Positions 5,651 to 5,851 of a DNA stretch of 5,851 nt are shown here, piece after piece. The notes beneath the pieces were generated by a model. It was not told the origin of the DNA, did no database searches, and worked only from the letters and a program-made list of their open reading frames with translations. The position numbers and the translations under genes are program-made. The DNA comes from Thioalkalivibrio sp. (lineage in GTDB: Bacteria > Pseudomonadota > Gammaproteobacteria > Ectothiorhodospirales > Ectothiorhodospiraceae), in contig SLHN01000146.1 in NCBI GenBank assembly GCA_007136145.1, forward strand, positions 1-5,851, read 5' to 3'. Within the stretch, counting starts at the first letter, position 1. Every line of letters begins with the position of its first letter.

Positions 5651-5851
5651 TCAAAGCCTTTGAGTCTCCCAAATACGCCCTAACATCTTCCGAGAAAACA
5701 TGTAAACAAAAACAACAAGTCTCGTGAAGAAAGCCACCAATAGATATACCTTTGGGTCAGAAAGCTCCTCGCGGAACAGCTTCAAAGAGAAGGGCGAAAC
5801 GGACGCGATAAAGTAAGAAACGACGAAAAGTATTCGGGATATGCGTAAGCG
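5651..5851 (-). CDS. C-terminal fragment of a possible membrane protein, running off the right edge
   Basis: On the minus strand the frame is open from the window edge for 66 codons to a TGA at 5653-5651. The fragment has two hydrophobic stretches, about residues 7-22 (ILFVVSYFIASVSPF) and 35-52 (VYLLVAFFTRLVVFVYMF), separated by a charged segment. It ends in a basic, amphipathic tail. This looks like the last one or two membrane helices of an integral membrane protein. I do not recognise a family. GC is about 45% here, well below the genes to the left, so codon use differs. The orientation is convergent with the PCu(A)C-like gene. It could be a chance ORF, because the A-rich + strand makes Phe/Leu/Val codons on the other strand. 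Confidence 0.4.
   Translation of the reverse strand, partial: RLRISRILFVVSYFIASVSPFSLKLFREELSDPKVYLLVAFFTRLVVFVYMFSRKMLGRIWETQRL

Noticed and set aside
1..5851. CRISPR arrays, tRNA or rRNA genes, insertion sequences
   Set aside because: No repeat-spacer periodicity, tRNA-like cloverleaf, rRNA segment, transposase or terminal inverted repeats were seen.

Overview
The window reads as a chromosomal segment of a GC-rich Gram-negative bacterium, most likely a gammaproteobacterium. The evidence is an outer-membrane beta-barrel with a C-terminal aromatic signature, Sec-type signal peptides, and membrane and periplasmic protein families typical of that group. Species cannot be read from the sequence. 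All four confident genes lie on the + strand and have a high-GC, strong third-position GC character. The last 200 or so bases fall to about 45% GC.

Region 1 (1-4272) is an export-type pair. The 3' part of a DUF1302-like outer-membrane barrel gene ends at 1405. After 98 nt comes a complete 922-residue RND/MMPL-family transporter (HAE3-like, COG1033-type). I see no periplasmic adaptor gene in the window. I infer that the barrel and the inner-membrane pump work together to move a hydrophobic or amphiphilic compound across the envelope. The substrate is unknown.

Region 2 (4269-4587) is a 315-nt spacer. It holds a possible 43-codon ORF that starts on the ATGA overlap with the transporter stop, a long imperfect hairpin (4373-4421), and a pair of 11-bp direct repeats spaced 17 bp apart (4424-4451).

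Region 3 (4588-5521) is a compact two-gene unit for small exported proteins. The first is a DUF4399 protein with an intact histidine-rich core. Nineteen bases later comes a PCu(A)C-like protein (copper chaperone fold family) in which all four classical copper(I) ligands appear replaced although their spacing is kept. This pair is the most unusual part of the window: a periplasmic metal-handling or scaffold module whose chaperone-like member seems unable to bind copper in the usual way.

Region 4 (5522-5851) is AT-richer. It contains a weak stem-loop and, on the minus strand, the likely C-terminal 66 codons of a membrane protein that runs off the right edge, convergent with the PCu(A)C-like gene. 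The composition change suggests a boundary with recently acquired or differently evolving DNA.
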